A stretch of 5,160 nt of DNA from Ruaniaceae bacterium (lineage in GTDB: Bacteria; Actinomycetota; Actinomycetes; Actinomycetales; Actinomycetaceae): contig JAKDIE010000131.1 of the NCBI GenBank assembly GCA_030450655.1, positions 1-5,160 on the forward strand. The letters are read 5' to 3'. The translations under genes and the position numbers were made by a program. The notes below the pieces were generated by a model. It made no database searches, was not told the origin of the DNA, and saw only the letters and a program-made list of their open reading frames with translations. Position 1 is the first letter of the stretch. Every line of letters begins with the position of its first letter. Shown here one piece after another: positions 1-5,148 of the stretch.

Positions 1-1
1 C

Positions 2-331
2 GTCGCGGCACCATTGAGCCCCGATGCCGGTTCGGCCGCAGGAATGCTTGCCCTGGCGCAGAAGCTCCACGATCAGTACGTTGCCGAAGGCCGCGAAGAG
101 TCCGATCGCATCATTTCGGAGGCACGTTCCTCCGCAGAGCAGATCGTCTCGGATGCCGAAGGACAGAGGGACGCGACCCTCAAGCAGCTGAACGACGAGC
201 GCGGAACCCTCGAGCACAAGATCGATGAGTTGCGCGAGTACGAGCGTAGCTACCGCCAGCGGATGAAGGATTACCTCGAGAAGATGCTCAGCGGCATGGA
301 CTCGGGCGACGCTTCTGAGGCCAGCATCTAA
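2..331 (+). CDS. divIVA: DivIVA/Wag31-family polar scaffold protein, C-terminal part (5' end outside window)
   Basis: The reading frame is open to the left edge, so only the last 109 or so codons are present. The visible part is almost entirely charged alpha-helix. It has an alanine/glutamate-rich coiled coil (REESDRIISEARSSAEQ and on) and then the block LREYERSYRQRMKDYLEKML. That block matches the conserved end of actinobacterial DivIVA/Wag31, where a LR-FEREYR-RLK-YLE pattern is typical. Family knowledge: the protein binds curved membrane at poles and septa through its N-terminal domain, which is missing here, and organises polar growth or division through the coiled coil. The TTG at 14 is an internal leucine codon and not a start. 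The stop is TAA at 329-331. The next gene is lspA, 59 bases downstream, with a terminator-like hairpin between them. Many actinobacteria have ileS in this interval; here it is absent. Confidence 0.9.
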   Translation, partial: VAAPLSPDAGSAAGMLALAQKLHDQYVAEGREESDRIISEARSSAEQIVSDAEGQRDATLKQLNDERGTLEHKIDELREYERSYRQRMKDYLEKMLSGMDSGDASEASI

Positions 332-347
332 GAACGTGCCCGGGCCG

Positions 348-374
348 GGGGCGCCTCTGGCGCCGCCGTCTTTT
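348..374 (+). terminator. Probable intrinsic terminator after divIVA
   Basis: Two identical self-complementary hexamers GGCGCC (350-355 and 359-364) form a hairpin with a three-base TCT loop. Two further G-C pairs (348-349 with 366-367) can form if G365 is bulged. The T-rich run GTCTTTT (368-374) follows directly. A strong GC stem followed by Ts, just after the divIVA stop, fits a rho-independent terminator. The T-run is short, so termination may be partial, with read-through into lspA. Confidence 0.55.
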
Positions 375-378
375 GCCT

Positions 379-384
379 GAAAGG
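379..384 (+). promoter_or_regulatory. Ribosome binding site that selects the lspA start
   Basis: GAAAGG lies six bases before the ATG at 391. The frame could also open at TTG 373, but that codon lies inside the terminator T-run and has no such site. The ATG at 391 is therefore preferred. Confidence 0.7.
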
Positions 385-390
385 TTGGCG

Positions 391-1002
391 ATGGGACGTC
401 ACAGCGCATCTCCGGGGAGCGCGCGAGTACCGCGGCGTGGGCCCGGACGTCTCGTCTGGATCGTGCTCCTCGTGGCACTCGGGGTTCTGATCCTCGATCA
501 GGTCTCAAAGTTCCTGGCCGTCCAATCACTTTCTGATGGTCAACGCATCAACCTCCTGGGCGACTGGCTGACGCTCTATCTCGTCTACAACCCCGGCGCG
601 GCATTCTCGTTCGCCTCCGGTGCCACCTGGATCTTCACGATCATCGCCTCGGTGGTGATCGTGGTGGTCATTCGGGTCTCTCGGAGCCTCGGATCGGTGT
701 GGTGGTCGCTGTGCTTGGGTCTGCTGCTTGGCGGAGCGGGTGGCAATCTGATCGACAGGCTCGTTCGCGAACCATCCTTTGGGCAGGGCCACGTAGTGGA
801 TTTCATTGCGTACGGGAACCTGTTCGTGGGCAACGTGGCGGACATCGCAATCGTGTTCGCTGCCATCGGCGTAGCGGTGCTCGCGGTGCTCGGTATCGAG
901 GTGGATGGCTCACGCCCGTCGAAGGATCACGACGATGCCGAGGACTCCGCGGGGGACGGCGAGGGTGTGCGCCGCCGATCGATCTTGCCAGAGAATGAGT
1001 GA
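391..1002 (+). CDS. lspA: Lipoprotein signal peptidase (signal peptidase II)
   Basis: LspA is the membrane aspartyl protease that removes the signal peptide from diacylglyceryl-modified prolipoproteins. The 203-residue product shows all the family blocks in order: LDQVSKF (35-41), YNPGAAFSF (66-74), [10 protein letters not shown] (114-123), VVDF (135-138) and NVADIAI (148-154). The two catalytic aspartates are D122 (in GNLIDR) and D151 (in NVAD). Four hydrophobic segments are visible, at about 21-43, 78-95, 103-118 and 145-169. A basic N-terminal lead (RVPRRGPGR) precedes the first helix. After the last helix comes a hydrophilic tail of about 33 residues, first acidic (KDHDDAED) and then basic (VRRRS), probably cytoplasmic. 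The start at ATG 391 is chosen for its ribosome site; a TTG start at 373 would add six residues. The last 8 bases overlap the next gene, so the two are probably translationally coupled. Confidence 0.97.
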   Translation: MGRHSASPGSARVPRRGPGRLVWIVLLVALGVLILDQVSKFLAVQSLSDGQRINLLGDWLTLYLVYNPGAAFSFASGATWIFTIIASVVIVVVIRVSRSLGSVWWSLCLGLLLGGAGGNLIDRLVREPSFGQGHVVDFIAYGNLFVGNVADIAIVFAAIGVAVLAVLGIEVDGSRPSKDHDDAEDSAGDGEGVRRRSILPENE

Positions 1003-1912
1003 ATCGCGGTTCCTTCCGGTTCCCGATGGACTTGAGGGGCAGCGCGTGGATGCGGCCCTCGCACGGATGCTTGGGCTCTCGCGCGCCAAGGTTGCTGCGA
1101 TGGCCGATTCCGGCGCGATACTGAGCGACGGGCGTCCACTTGGGAGATCGGACAAGTTGCTCAGCGGGGCGATCCTCGACGTCACGATTCCCGATGAGCC
1201 CAGCCTCGAGGTTGTACCCACCCCGGTTGCAAACTTCACAATCCTCCACCAGGACGACGACATCATCGTGGTGGACAAGCCCGTGGGGGTGGCCGCGCAT
1301 TCGTCCCCCGGTTGGGAGGGGCCCACTGTGCTCGGAGCGCTCCTGGCTGCCGGCTACCCCATCACAACATCGGGAGCCACCGAGCGCCAGGGGATCGTGC
1401 AGCGCCTCGACGTGGGGACCTCCGGAGTCATGGTGGTGGCGCAGTCCGAGCAGGCGTATTCGATCCTGAAGCAGGCATTCCGCGATCGCGCTCCCCGAAA
1501 GATCTATCACGCGCTCGTCCAAGGGCATCCGGATCCGTCCGCAGGTACGATCGACGCGCCGATCGGGCGCCACCCGGGCGCGGACTTCAAGATGGCCGTC
1601 ACGGCGACGGGGCGCCCCTCGATCACCCACTATGCGACCCTCGAGATGATGCGGCGGGCCACGCTTCTTCAGGTGCAGCTCGAGACTGGCCGCACCCATC
1701 AGATTCGCGTGCACATGGCCGCTACGCGCCATCCCTGCGTGGGGGACACCATGTACGGAGCGGATCCGACGCTCGCCCGCGAGCTGGGATTGACGCGGCA
1801 GTGGCTGCACGCCGTCGAGTTGTCCTTCGCGCACCCGCTCACTGGGGAACTCGTGACGTTCACCTCCGCCTACCCGGACGATCTCACGCACGCGCTGGAG
1901 GCGCTGCGATGA
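995..1912 (+). CDS. RluA/RluD-family ribosomal RNA pseudouridine synthase
   Basis: This 305-residue protein should convert uridine to pseudouridine in RNA, most likely 23S rRNA. Residues about 15-63 form an S4-type RNA-binding domain ([20 protein letters not shown]), followed by the catalytic domain at about 85-290. Family motifs visible are [13 protein letters not shown] (90-102), RLDVGTSG (137-144) with catalytic Asp139, and [13 protein letters not shown] (229-241). Length and domain order are normal for RluD-like enzymes. The usual HRLD motif reads QRLD here (Q136). The frame is open upstream of 995 to 905, but that would overlap far into lspA. The ATG at 995 overlaps the lspA stop (ATGAGTGA) and gives a normal N-terminus. 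Its ribosome site is weak, which fits coupled translation. The exact target uridine cannot be read from the sequence, so no rlu letter is assigned. The stop TGA (1910-1912) overlaps the first ATG of the repeat array. Confidence 0.94.
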   Translation: MSESRFLPVPDGLEGQRVDAALARMLGLSRAKVAAMADSGAILSDGRPLGRSDKLLSGAILDVTIPDEPSLEVVPTPVANFTILHQDDDIIVVDKPVGVAAHSSPGWEGPTVLGALLAAGYPITTSGATERQGIVQRLDVGTSGVMVVAQSEQAYSILKQAFRDRAPRKIYHALVQGHPDPSAGTIDAPIGRHPGADFKMAVTATGRPSITHYATLEMMRRATLLQVQLETGRTHQIRVHMAATRHPCVGDTMYGADPTLARELGLTRQWLHAVELSFAHPLTGELVTFTSAYPDDLTHALEALR

Positions 1913-2054
1913 GCGGGCGACGAGCCGAAGGTGGAGCGATGAGCGGGCGAAGAGCCGAAGGTGGAGCGATGGGCTCGCGAAGAGCCGAAGGTGGAGCGAT
2001 GAGCGGGCGAAGAGCCGAAGGTGGAGCGATGAGCGCAGACCGGGCGATGGAGCG
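1909..2054 (+). repeat. 30-base tandem direct repeat (minisatellite), four units plus a degenerate fifth
   Basis: Units lie at 1909-1938, 1939-1968, 1969-1998 and 1999-2028. They are nearly identical: unit 1 has GACGAGCC where the others have GAAGAGCC, and unit 3 begins ATGGGCTCG in place of ATGAGCGGG. A 26-base remnant (2029-2054) keeps ATGAGCG at its left end and TGGAGCG at its right end. The GNAT start codon GTG takes the place where a sixth unit's ATG would be. Each unit ends in AAGGTGGAGCG, so every following ATG has a Shine-Dalgarno-like stretch before it. Because 30 is a multiple of three, copy-number change preserves all frames. In the synthase frame each unit boundary reads CGA TGA (stop), except at unit 3 (CGA TGG). 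Confidence 0.95.
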
Positions 2055-2058
2055 GTGA
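1909..2058 (+). CDS. Possible small bridging ORF made of the repeat array (49 residues)
   Basis: The frame opens at ATG 1909, which overlaps the stop of the pseudouridine synthase (ATGA), and closes at TGA 2056-2058, which overlaps the GNAT start (GTGA). The product would be four copies of a 10-residue unit, [10 protein letters not shown] ([10 protein letters not shown] in the third copy), then a short tail MSADRAMER. It is basic and glycine/alanine-rich, with no recognisable domain. I recognise no family. Translation is plausible because of the paired overlaps and repeated ribosome-site-like stretches. The simplest role is to carry ribosomes from one gene to the next, not to make a functional protein. 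It could equally be a non-coding side effect of repeat expansion. Confidence 0.35.
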   Translation: MSGRRAEGGAMSGRRAEGGAMGSRRAEGGAMSGRRAEGGAMSADRAMER

Positions 2059-2522
2059 TTGAGTACCGCTCCGCCGCCTCCGGCGCGGACATGGAACGCG
2101 CGCGGGCGATCCGCTTTGAGGTCTTCGTTGGCGAGCAGCATGTGCCGATCGAGGAGGAAATCGATGCGTTCGACGACGCCCCCACGACCCTCCACTCTCT
2201 CGCGCAGGTGGACGGATCGTGCGTGGGAACCGGGCGAGTATTACTGGATTCGCCCGGCCATGTGCACATTGGGCGCCTGGCCGTACTGAAGGCTATGCGC
2301 GGACTCGGGATCGGCGTCGGGCTGATGAATCACCTCGAGAACTGTGCGCTCGAGGTGCACGGCGAATCCGGCGCAGCGATGCGGCGCATCACGATCGTGC
2401 TTTCCGCGCAGGAATATGCCATGGATTTCTACCGGAAGCTCGGATATGCGCCGGTGACGGGCCAGCGGTACCTCGATGCCGGCATCTGGCACCAGGACAT
2501 GACGAAGACTGTTCGGGTTTAG
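2055..2522 (+). CDS. GNAT-family N-acetyltransferase, ElaA/YjcF-like
   Basis: The 155-residue product is a single GNAT domain that should transfer an acetyl group from acetyl-CoA to an amine; the substrate is unknown. Visible features are the N-terminal RFEVFVGEQHVP (20-31), typical of the ElaA/YjcF group, and the beta-strand plus acetyl-CoA pyrophosphate loop IGRLAVLKAMRGLGIGVGLM (72-91) with R82-G-L-G-I-G87. LSAQEYAMDFYRKLGY (116-131) and a final DAGIWHQDM (141-149) also match this group. The start is GTG 2055, giving MIEYRSA, a normal N-terminus for the family. GGAG (2049-2052) lies only two bases before it, which is close, so re-initiation from the repeat ORF probably helps. The frame stays open upstream through the repeats but has no earlier start codon there. 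A GNAT gene after lspA-rluD is common in actinobacteria. Confidence 0.88.
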   Translation: MIEYRSAASGADMERARAIRFEVFVGEQHVPIEEEIDAFDDAPTTLHSLAQVDGSCVGTGRVLLDSPGHVHIGRLAVLKAMRGLGIGVGLMNHLENCALEVHGESGAAMRRITIVLSAQEYAMDFYRKLGYAPVTGQRYLDAGIWHQDMTKTVRV

Positions 2523-2699
2523 AGCTGTTGCCATCGGGCCGGAGTTGCATCTCATGTGTGCGCACCTGCCCGCCGTGAATCAGTGTCCATCAAAATCGTG
2601 CTCAGGTGCGTTCTCACACGAATGTTCATCATGTGGCGTCGTGGCTCTGCCGGAGCGACCTCTCTGGTCTCAACGCGGCTGCTTTCCGCGATTCAGCGA
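2523..2699. other. Intergenic stretch without a recognisable gene
   Basis: I see no frame with a start, ribosome site and family features on either strand. It contains the inverted repeat at 2556-2619 and a 5-bp hairpin, CGCGG (2674-2678) with CCGCG (2686-2690), around a seven-base loop. No convincing terminator with a T-run follows the GNAT gene. The stretch separates the core block from the fadD operon. Confidence 0.5.
2556..2619. repeat. Imperfect inverted repeat in the intergenic region
   Basis: GTGTGCGCACCTG (2556-2568) pairs with CAGGTGCG (2603-2610) and then CACAC (2615-2619), with four unpaired bases TTCT on the right arm. The arms are 13 bases with a 34-base interval. The left arm also holds a short palindrome, GTGCGCAC (2558-2565). 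There is no T-run, so it is not an ordinary intrinsic terminator. It could be an RNA stem after the GNAT gene or a chance match in GC-rich DNA. Confidence 0.35.
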
Positions 2700-2702
2700 A
2701 GG

Positions 2703-2720
2703 TATTTAGCCAGGTAAATA
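2703..2720. promoter_or_regulatory. Candidate operator: perfect 6-bp dyad upstream of the fadD operon promoter
   Basis: TATTTA (2703-2708), the spacer gccagg, and TAAATA (2715-2720) form a perfect 18-base dyad. It lies just upstream of the proposed -35 element, at about -61 to -44 from the proposed transcription start. That position suits an activator or a repressor. It sits in a segment of about 33% GC (2700-2757), unlike the rest of the window. No regulator gene is visible here. Confidence 0.4.
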
Positions 2721-2727
2721 GTAGCCG

Positions 2728-2757
2728 TTAGTAAAAGTTAACTCTTTGCACTATTAT
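2728..2757 (+). promoter_or_regulatory. Candidate promoter for the leader-fadD operon
   Basis: The -10 element is TATTAT (2752-2757), which fits the actinobacterial TANNNT consensus. The best -35 is weak, TTAGTA (2728-2733), with an 18-base spacer. An imperfect 14-base palindrome, AAAAGTTAACTCTT (2733-2746, core AGTTAACT), lies inside the spacer, where MerR-type regulators often bind. Six bases separate the -10 from ATG 2764, so transcription is predicted to start on or beside that ATG. The weak -35 suggests dependence on an activator. Confidence 0.5.
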
Positions 2758-2763
2758 CGCCAC

Positions 2764-2874
2764 ATGGCCTCGAGTGTGGAGGGTGCTAGGGAGCGCGACG
2801 GGGTGATCGCGCCTTTGAAGCACATGACTGAGGAAATAGACATCGCGAACGCTGATTGGATCTCGAATGAGTGA
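2764..2874 (+). CDS. Possible leaderless leader peptide ORF (36 residues) upstream of fadD
   Basis: The frame runs from ATG 2764 to TGA 2872-2874 and reads MASSVEGARERDGV, then IAPLKHMTEEIDIANADW and a short end. It resembles no family I know. Support: its ATG sits six bases after a TATTAT -10 element and has no ribosome site, as expected for leaderless translation, and its stop overlaps the fadD start by 8 bases (ATGAGTGA). That is the same overlap that joins lspA to the next gene. A second in-frame ATG at 2824 could be used instead, giving 16 residues. It shows no run of one amino acid that would suggest classical attenuation. The likely job is to deliver ribosomes to the poorly marked fadD start. 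It may instead be an untranslated leader. Confidence 0.42.
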   Translation: MASSVEGARERDGVIAPLKHMTEEIDIANADWISNE

Positions 2875-4714
2875 CTACATTGACGAAGCCTCAACGCCTC
2901 TGCTGTTCGATCCGAGTTGCAAACGAAACCTCACTGACTTTTTGGCCGATCGAGTCGCAGCGGCGCCTGATCATCTAGCTTTTCGGATCCGTCCTGACTA
3001 TGGACTGGCGGACGGGCCACTGACTGGCGTGAGCACACGAGAGTTTTACGACCTGGTGACGTCGATGGCGAAAGGCCTGTTGGCGGTTGGGGTCCAACAG
3101 GGTGACACGCTTGGGCTGCAAGGGCCGACCAGCTATCTGTGGGCGGTTGCGGACATGGCGTCGCTTTGGGTGGGAGCCATCGTCGTGCCCATTTTTGACA
3201 CCGCCGCACCGGAGCAGGTCCGCTTCACCGCGCGGGACTCCGGGATGACGTGGGCATTCGCAGGAACGGACGAGCAGTGCGACACGCTCCGGGAGGTGTT
3301 GGTGGAGAACGTTCCTTCGGGCCGAGTGTGGAGGCTCGATCTCAAGGATGGGGGGATGGGCGACCTCATCCGCATGGGTTGCGATGTGAGTGTGGATGAC
3401 CTCGAAGCGCGCCGAGTCGCGGCAGTCCTCGACGATACCGCAACTTTGGTCTACACCTCGGGGACAGAAGGACGTCCCAAGGGCGTCCTACTTACCCACC
3501 GGAACCTCATCGGGCAGGTCGGCAATATCGGAGCAGACTATGCGGAACTGGTTCACTCGTGCGGCCGCACCCTCATCTTCTTGCCTCTCGCGCACGTTCT
3601 TGCTCGTGCGCTGCAACTCATCTGTTTGGCAGAAGGTATGACGATCAGCTACGAGGCTGACCCAGCGAAGGCCGTGGCGTCTCTCACGGAAGTGCGGCCC
3701 ACTTTCCTTGTTGTGGTTCCGCGCGTGCTGCAGAAGATCCGTGAGCGCATCGCGGCGACTGCTGCCGAGAAGAAACTCGGGTGGCTCTGGAGCCACGCGG
3801 AGAAGACTGCGATCGCTCGTGGTCGGCACATTGAGTTGGCTCAGACAATGCCTCACCTGACCATGCCAGCGGCCCTGCGCGTGAAGCAAAGGCTGTTTGA
3901 CCGCCTCTTCTTTCGGCGAGTGCGGGAACTGTTGGGTGGGGACATTGACTATGTCTTGACCGGCGCGGCGCCGCTCGGAGAAGAAATGTGCTTGCTTTTC
4001 AGGGGAATGGGAGTGGAGGTCATCGAAGGCTACGGCTTGACGGAGACAACCGCCCCACTCACCGGCAACCGGCCAGGCGCCAACTACTCGGGGACGGTTG
4101 GGCGCCCCGAACCAGGACACACTGTTCGGATATCGAATGACGGGGAGATCCTCGCCAAAGGGGTTGGAGTCTCACCCGGCTATTGGCACCCACGTGACAA
4201 CGAGGCTGCGTTTATTGATGGCTTCCTGCGCACCGGCGACCTTGGATCACTCGATGAAGCCGGGCGGCTTACCATCACCGGACGCGTGAAAGAAGCGATC
4301 GTCACGGCTGGAGGAAAGACCATCTTTCCTCATCTGTGGCAGCAAGACGTCGAGACCGAACCGTTGGTAGCGCACGCGGTGGTCGTGGGGGATTCGCGCC
4401 CCTATCCGGCGGCGCTAATCCTCGTTGACGGTGACGAACTCCACCGACTGGGTCTCACTGACGACCATTCCTCTCCTGCGCCCACCGTAGTCAACTCCGC
4501 GCAGATCCTCGACCGCGTGGCCACCTCACTGAGAAGGGCGAATGAGAGAGTCTCCGGGCCCGAACGCGTCAAGCGTTTCCGTGTTCTAGCGGTAGATCTC
4601 ACGCCCGGCGGAGAGATGGTCACGCCCACGATGAAGCTACGGAGGTCCTGGTTGCTCGAGGCCATGGCCCCGGCCATTGACGATCTCTACGTCAACGGAG
4701 TTGAGGTGGGATGA
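2867..4714 (+). CDS. Long-chain fatty-acid--CoA ligase (AMP-dependent synthetase), FadD15-like
   Basis: This 615-residue enzyme of the ANL superfamily should activate a fatty acid with ATP to an acyl-adenylate and then to acyl-CoA. Motifs in order: P-loop YTSGTEGRPKG (196-206), FLPLAHVLARALQ (238-250, typical of bacterial long-chain synthetases), EGYGLTE (387-393), RTGDLG (455-460), the hinge block TGRVKEAIVTAGGK (471-484), and MVTPTMKLRR (584-593) with the catalytic lysine K590. Length is normal for FadD15-type proteins (about 600). Differences from the usual pattern are E201 in place of T in TSGTTG, and GGKTIFP where GGKN-AP is common; the core catalytic residues are intact. The start is ATG 2867: an in-frame stop lies at 2837-2839 with no other start between. 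The ribosome site is weak (GGA, 2858-2860). The stop overlaps the next gene (ATGA). A CoA-independent acyl-AMP ligase role cannot be excluded. Confidence 0.92.
   Translation: MSDYIDEASTPLLFDPSCKRNLTDFLADRVAAAPDHLAFRIRPDYGLADGPLTGVSTREFYDLVTSMAKGLLAVGVQQGDTLGLQGPTSYLWAVADMASLWVGAIVVPIFDTAAPEQVRFTARDSGMTWAFAGTDEQCDTLREVLVENVPSGRVWRLDLKDGGMGDLIRMGCDVSVDDLEARRVAAVLDDTATLVYTSGTEGRPKGVLLTHRNLIGQVGNIGADYAELVHSCGRTLIFLPLAHVLARALQLICLAEGMTISYEADPAKAVASLTEVRPTFLVVVPRVLQKIRERIAATAAEKKLGWLWSHAEKTAIARGRHIELAQTMPHLTMPAALRVKQRLFDRLFFRRVRELLGGDIDYVLTGAAPLGEEMCLLFRGMGVEVIEGYGLTETTAPLTGNRPGANYSGTVGRPEPGHTVRISNDGEILAKGVGVSPGYWHPRDNEAAFIDGFLRTGDLGSLDEAGRLTITGRVKEAIVTAGGKTIFPHLWQQDVETEPLVAHAVVVGDSRPYPAALILVDGDELHRLGLTDDHSSPAPTVVNSAQILDRVATSLRRANERVSGPERVKRFRVLAVDLTPGGEMVTPTMKLRRSWLLEAMAPAIDDLYVNGVEVG
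4703..4706 (+). promoter_or_regulatory. Ribosome binding site for the DUF2177 gene
   Basis: GAGG inside the last fadD codons lies four bases before ATG 4711 and supports the overlapping ATGA start. Confidence 0.55.
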
Positions 4715-5148
4715 CAGCGCTCGCCCGTTGGATACTCACATGGGTGGCCGTCATGGTCCTGTTTGGTGTCATCGACGCCGGTTGGATCACGTGGGTGGTC
4801 CTCCCCTCCTATCGAGCGGAGTTGGGCGATGCGATGGCCTCCACCATTGACCCAGTTGCGGTCGGCCTCTTCTATCTCCTCTACTGCGCCGGGCTCACCT
4901 ATTTCGGCGTGGCACCGCAGTGTTCGGACCGCCCATTCTGGGGGCGTGTTGCGAACGGTGCGCTCTACGGACTCTTTACCTACGCGACGTGGGCTCTGAC
5001 TTTCAAGGTTGTCATGGAGGCCGCCTCTTGGAGTTTGGTGGCGAATGACATCCTCTGGGGAGCCTTCATCTGCGCAGTTACTACCGCCATTGGTACCTGG
5101 ACCTACGCCCGGTATATCGCTGGATTACATCGAAAGGAACCCACATGA
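4711..5148 (+). CDS. DUF2177-family small integral membrane protein
   Basis: The 145-residue product has four hydrophobic segments, at about 6-30, 48-67, 77-99 and 111-135. The pattern fits DUF2177 (COG4852): D22 and W25 in the first helix, SY-AELG (33-39), P48 and LFYLLYCAGLTYFGV (53-67), then GALYG (83-87) and a polar ND-LWG (112-117) in the last helix. The molecular function of the family is not established. From memory, members in several proteobacteria lie beside genes for cyclopropane-type fatty-acid synthase, DUF1365 and amine-oxidase-like flavoproteins, in stress- or light-induced lipid-modification clusters. Its coupling to an acyl-CoA synthetase here (ATGA overlap, SD at 4703-4706) agrees with a lipid role, but that is inference. 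The last codons contain the ribosome site of the following gene. Confidence 0.8.
   Translation: MTALARWILTWVAVMVLFGVIDAGWITWVVLPSYRAELGDAMASTIDPVAVGLFYLLYCAGLTYFGVAPQCSDRPFWGRVANGALYGLFTYATWALTFKVVMEAASWSLVANDILWGAFICAVTTAIGTWTYARYIAGLHRKEPT
5132..5138 (+). promoter_or_regulatory. Strong ribosome binding site for the gene at the right edge
   Basis: GAAAGGA lies six bases before ATG 5145. It is the best Shine-Dalgarno sequence in this operon and supports a real gene start at the edge. Confidence 0.65.

Noticed and set aside
1909..2054. CRISPR array
   Set aside because: The repeats are directly adjacent with no unique spacers, so this is a tandem minisatellite.
1312..2058. 248-codon + strand frame that includes the repeat array
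   Set aside because: Its first 200 codons are an out-of-frame reading of the pseudouridine synthase gene. Only the final part from ATG 1909 has independent support.
1884..2195. Minus-strand repeat protein ([10 protein letters not shown] units)
   Set aside because: The open frame follows from a 30-base repeat without stops; it has no promoter or ribosome site that I can see and overlaps the GNAT gene.
803..2269. Long open frame on the minus strand (488 codons)
   Set aside because: It lies antisense to lspA, the pseudouridine synthase and GNAT genes, all of which have clear family motifs. Its arginine/serine/histidine-rich content and period-10 run through the repeats are typical of an antisense shadow frame in GC-rich DNA.
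2674..2690. CGCGG/CCGCG hairpin as a terminator for the GNAT gene
   Set aside because: The stem is only 5 bp, there is no T-run after it, and it is 150 bases past the stop codon.
2523..2866. tRNA, riboswitch or insertion-sequence ends in the intergenic gap
   Set aside because: I found no cloverleaf pattern, no recognisable riboswitch core and no transposase fragment or flanking duplication.
3488..4120. 210-codon minus-strand frame inside fadD
   Set aside because: It is antisense to conserved synthetase motifs and has no recognisable domain of its own.
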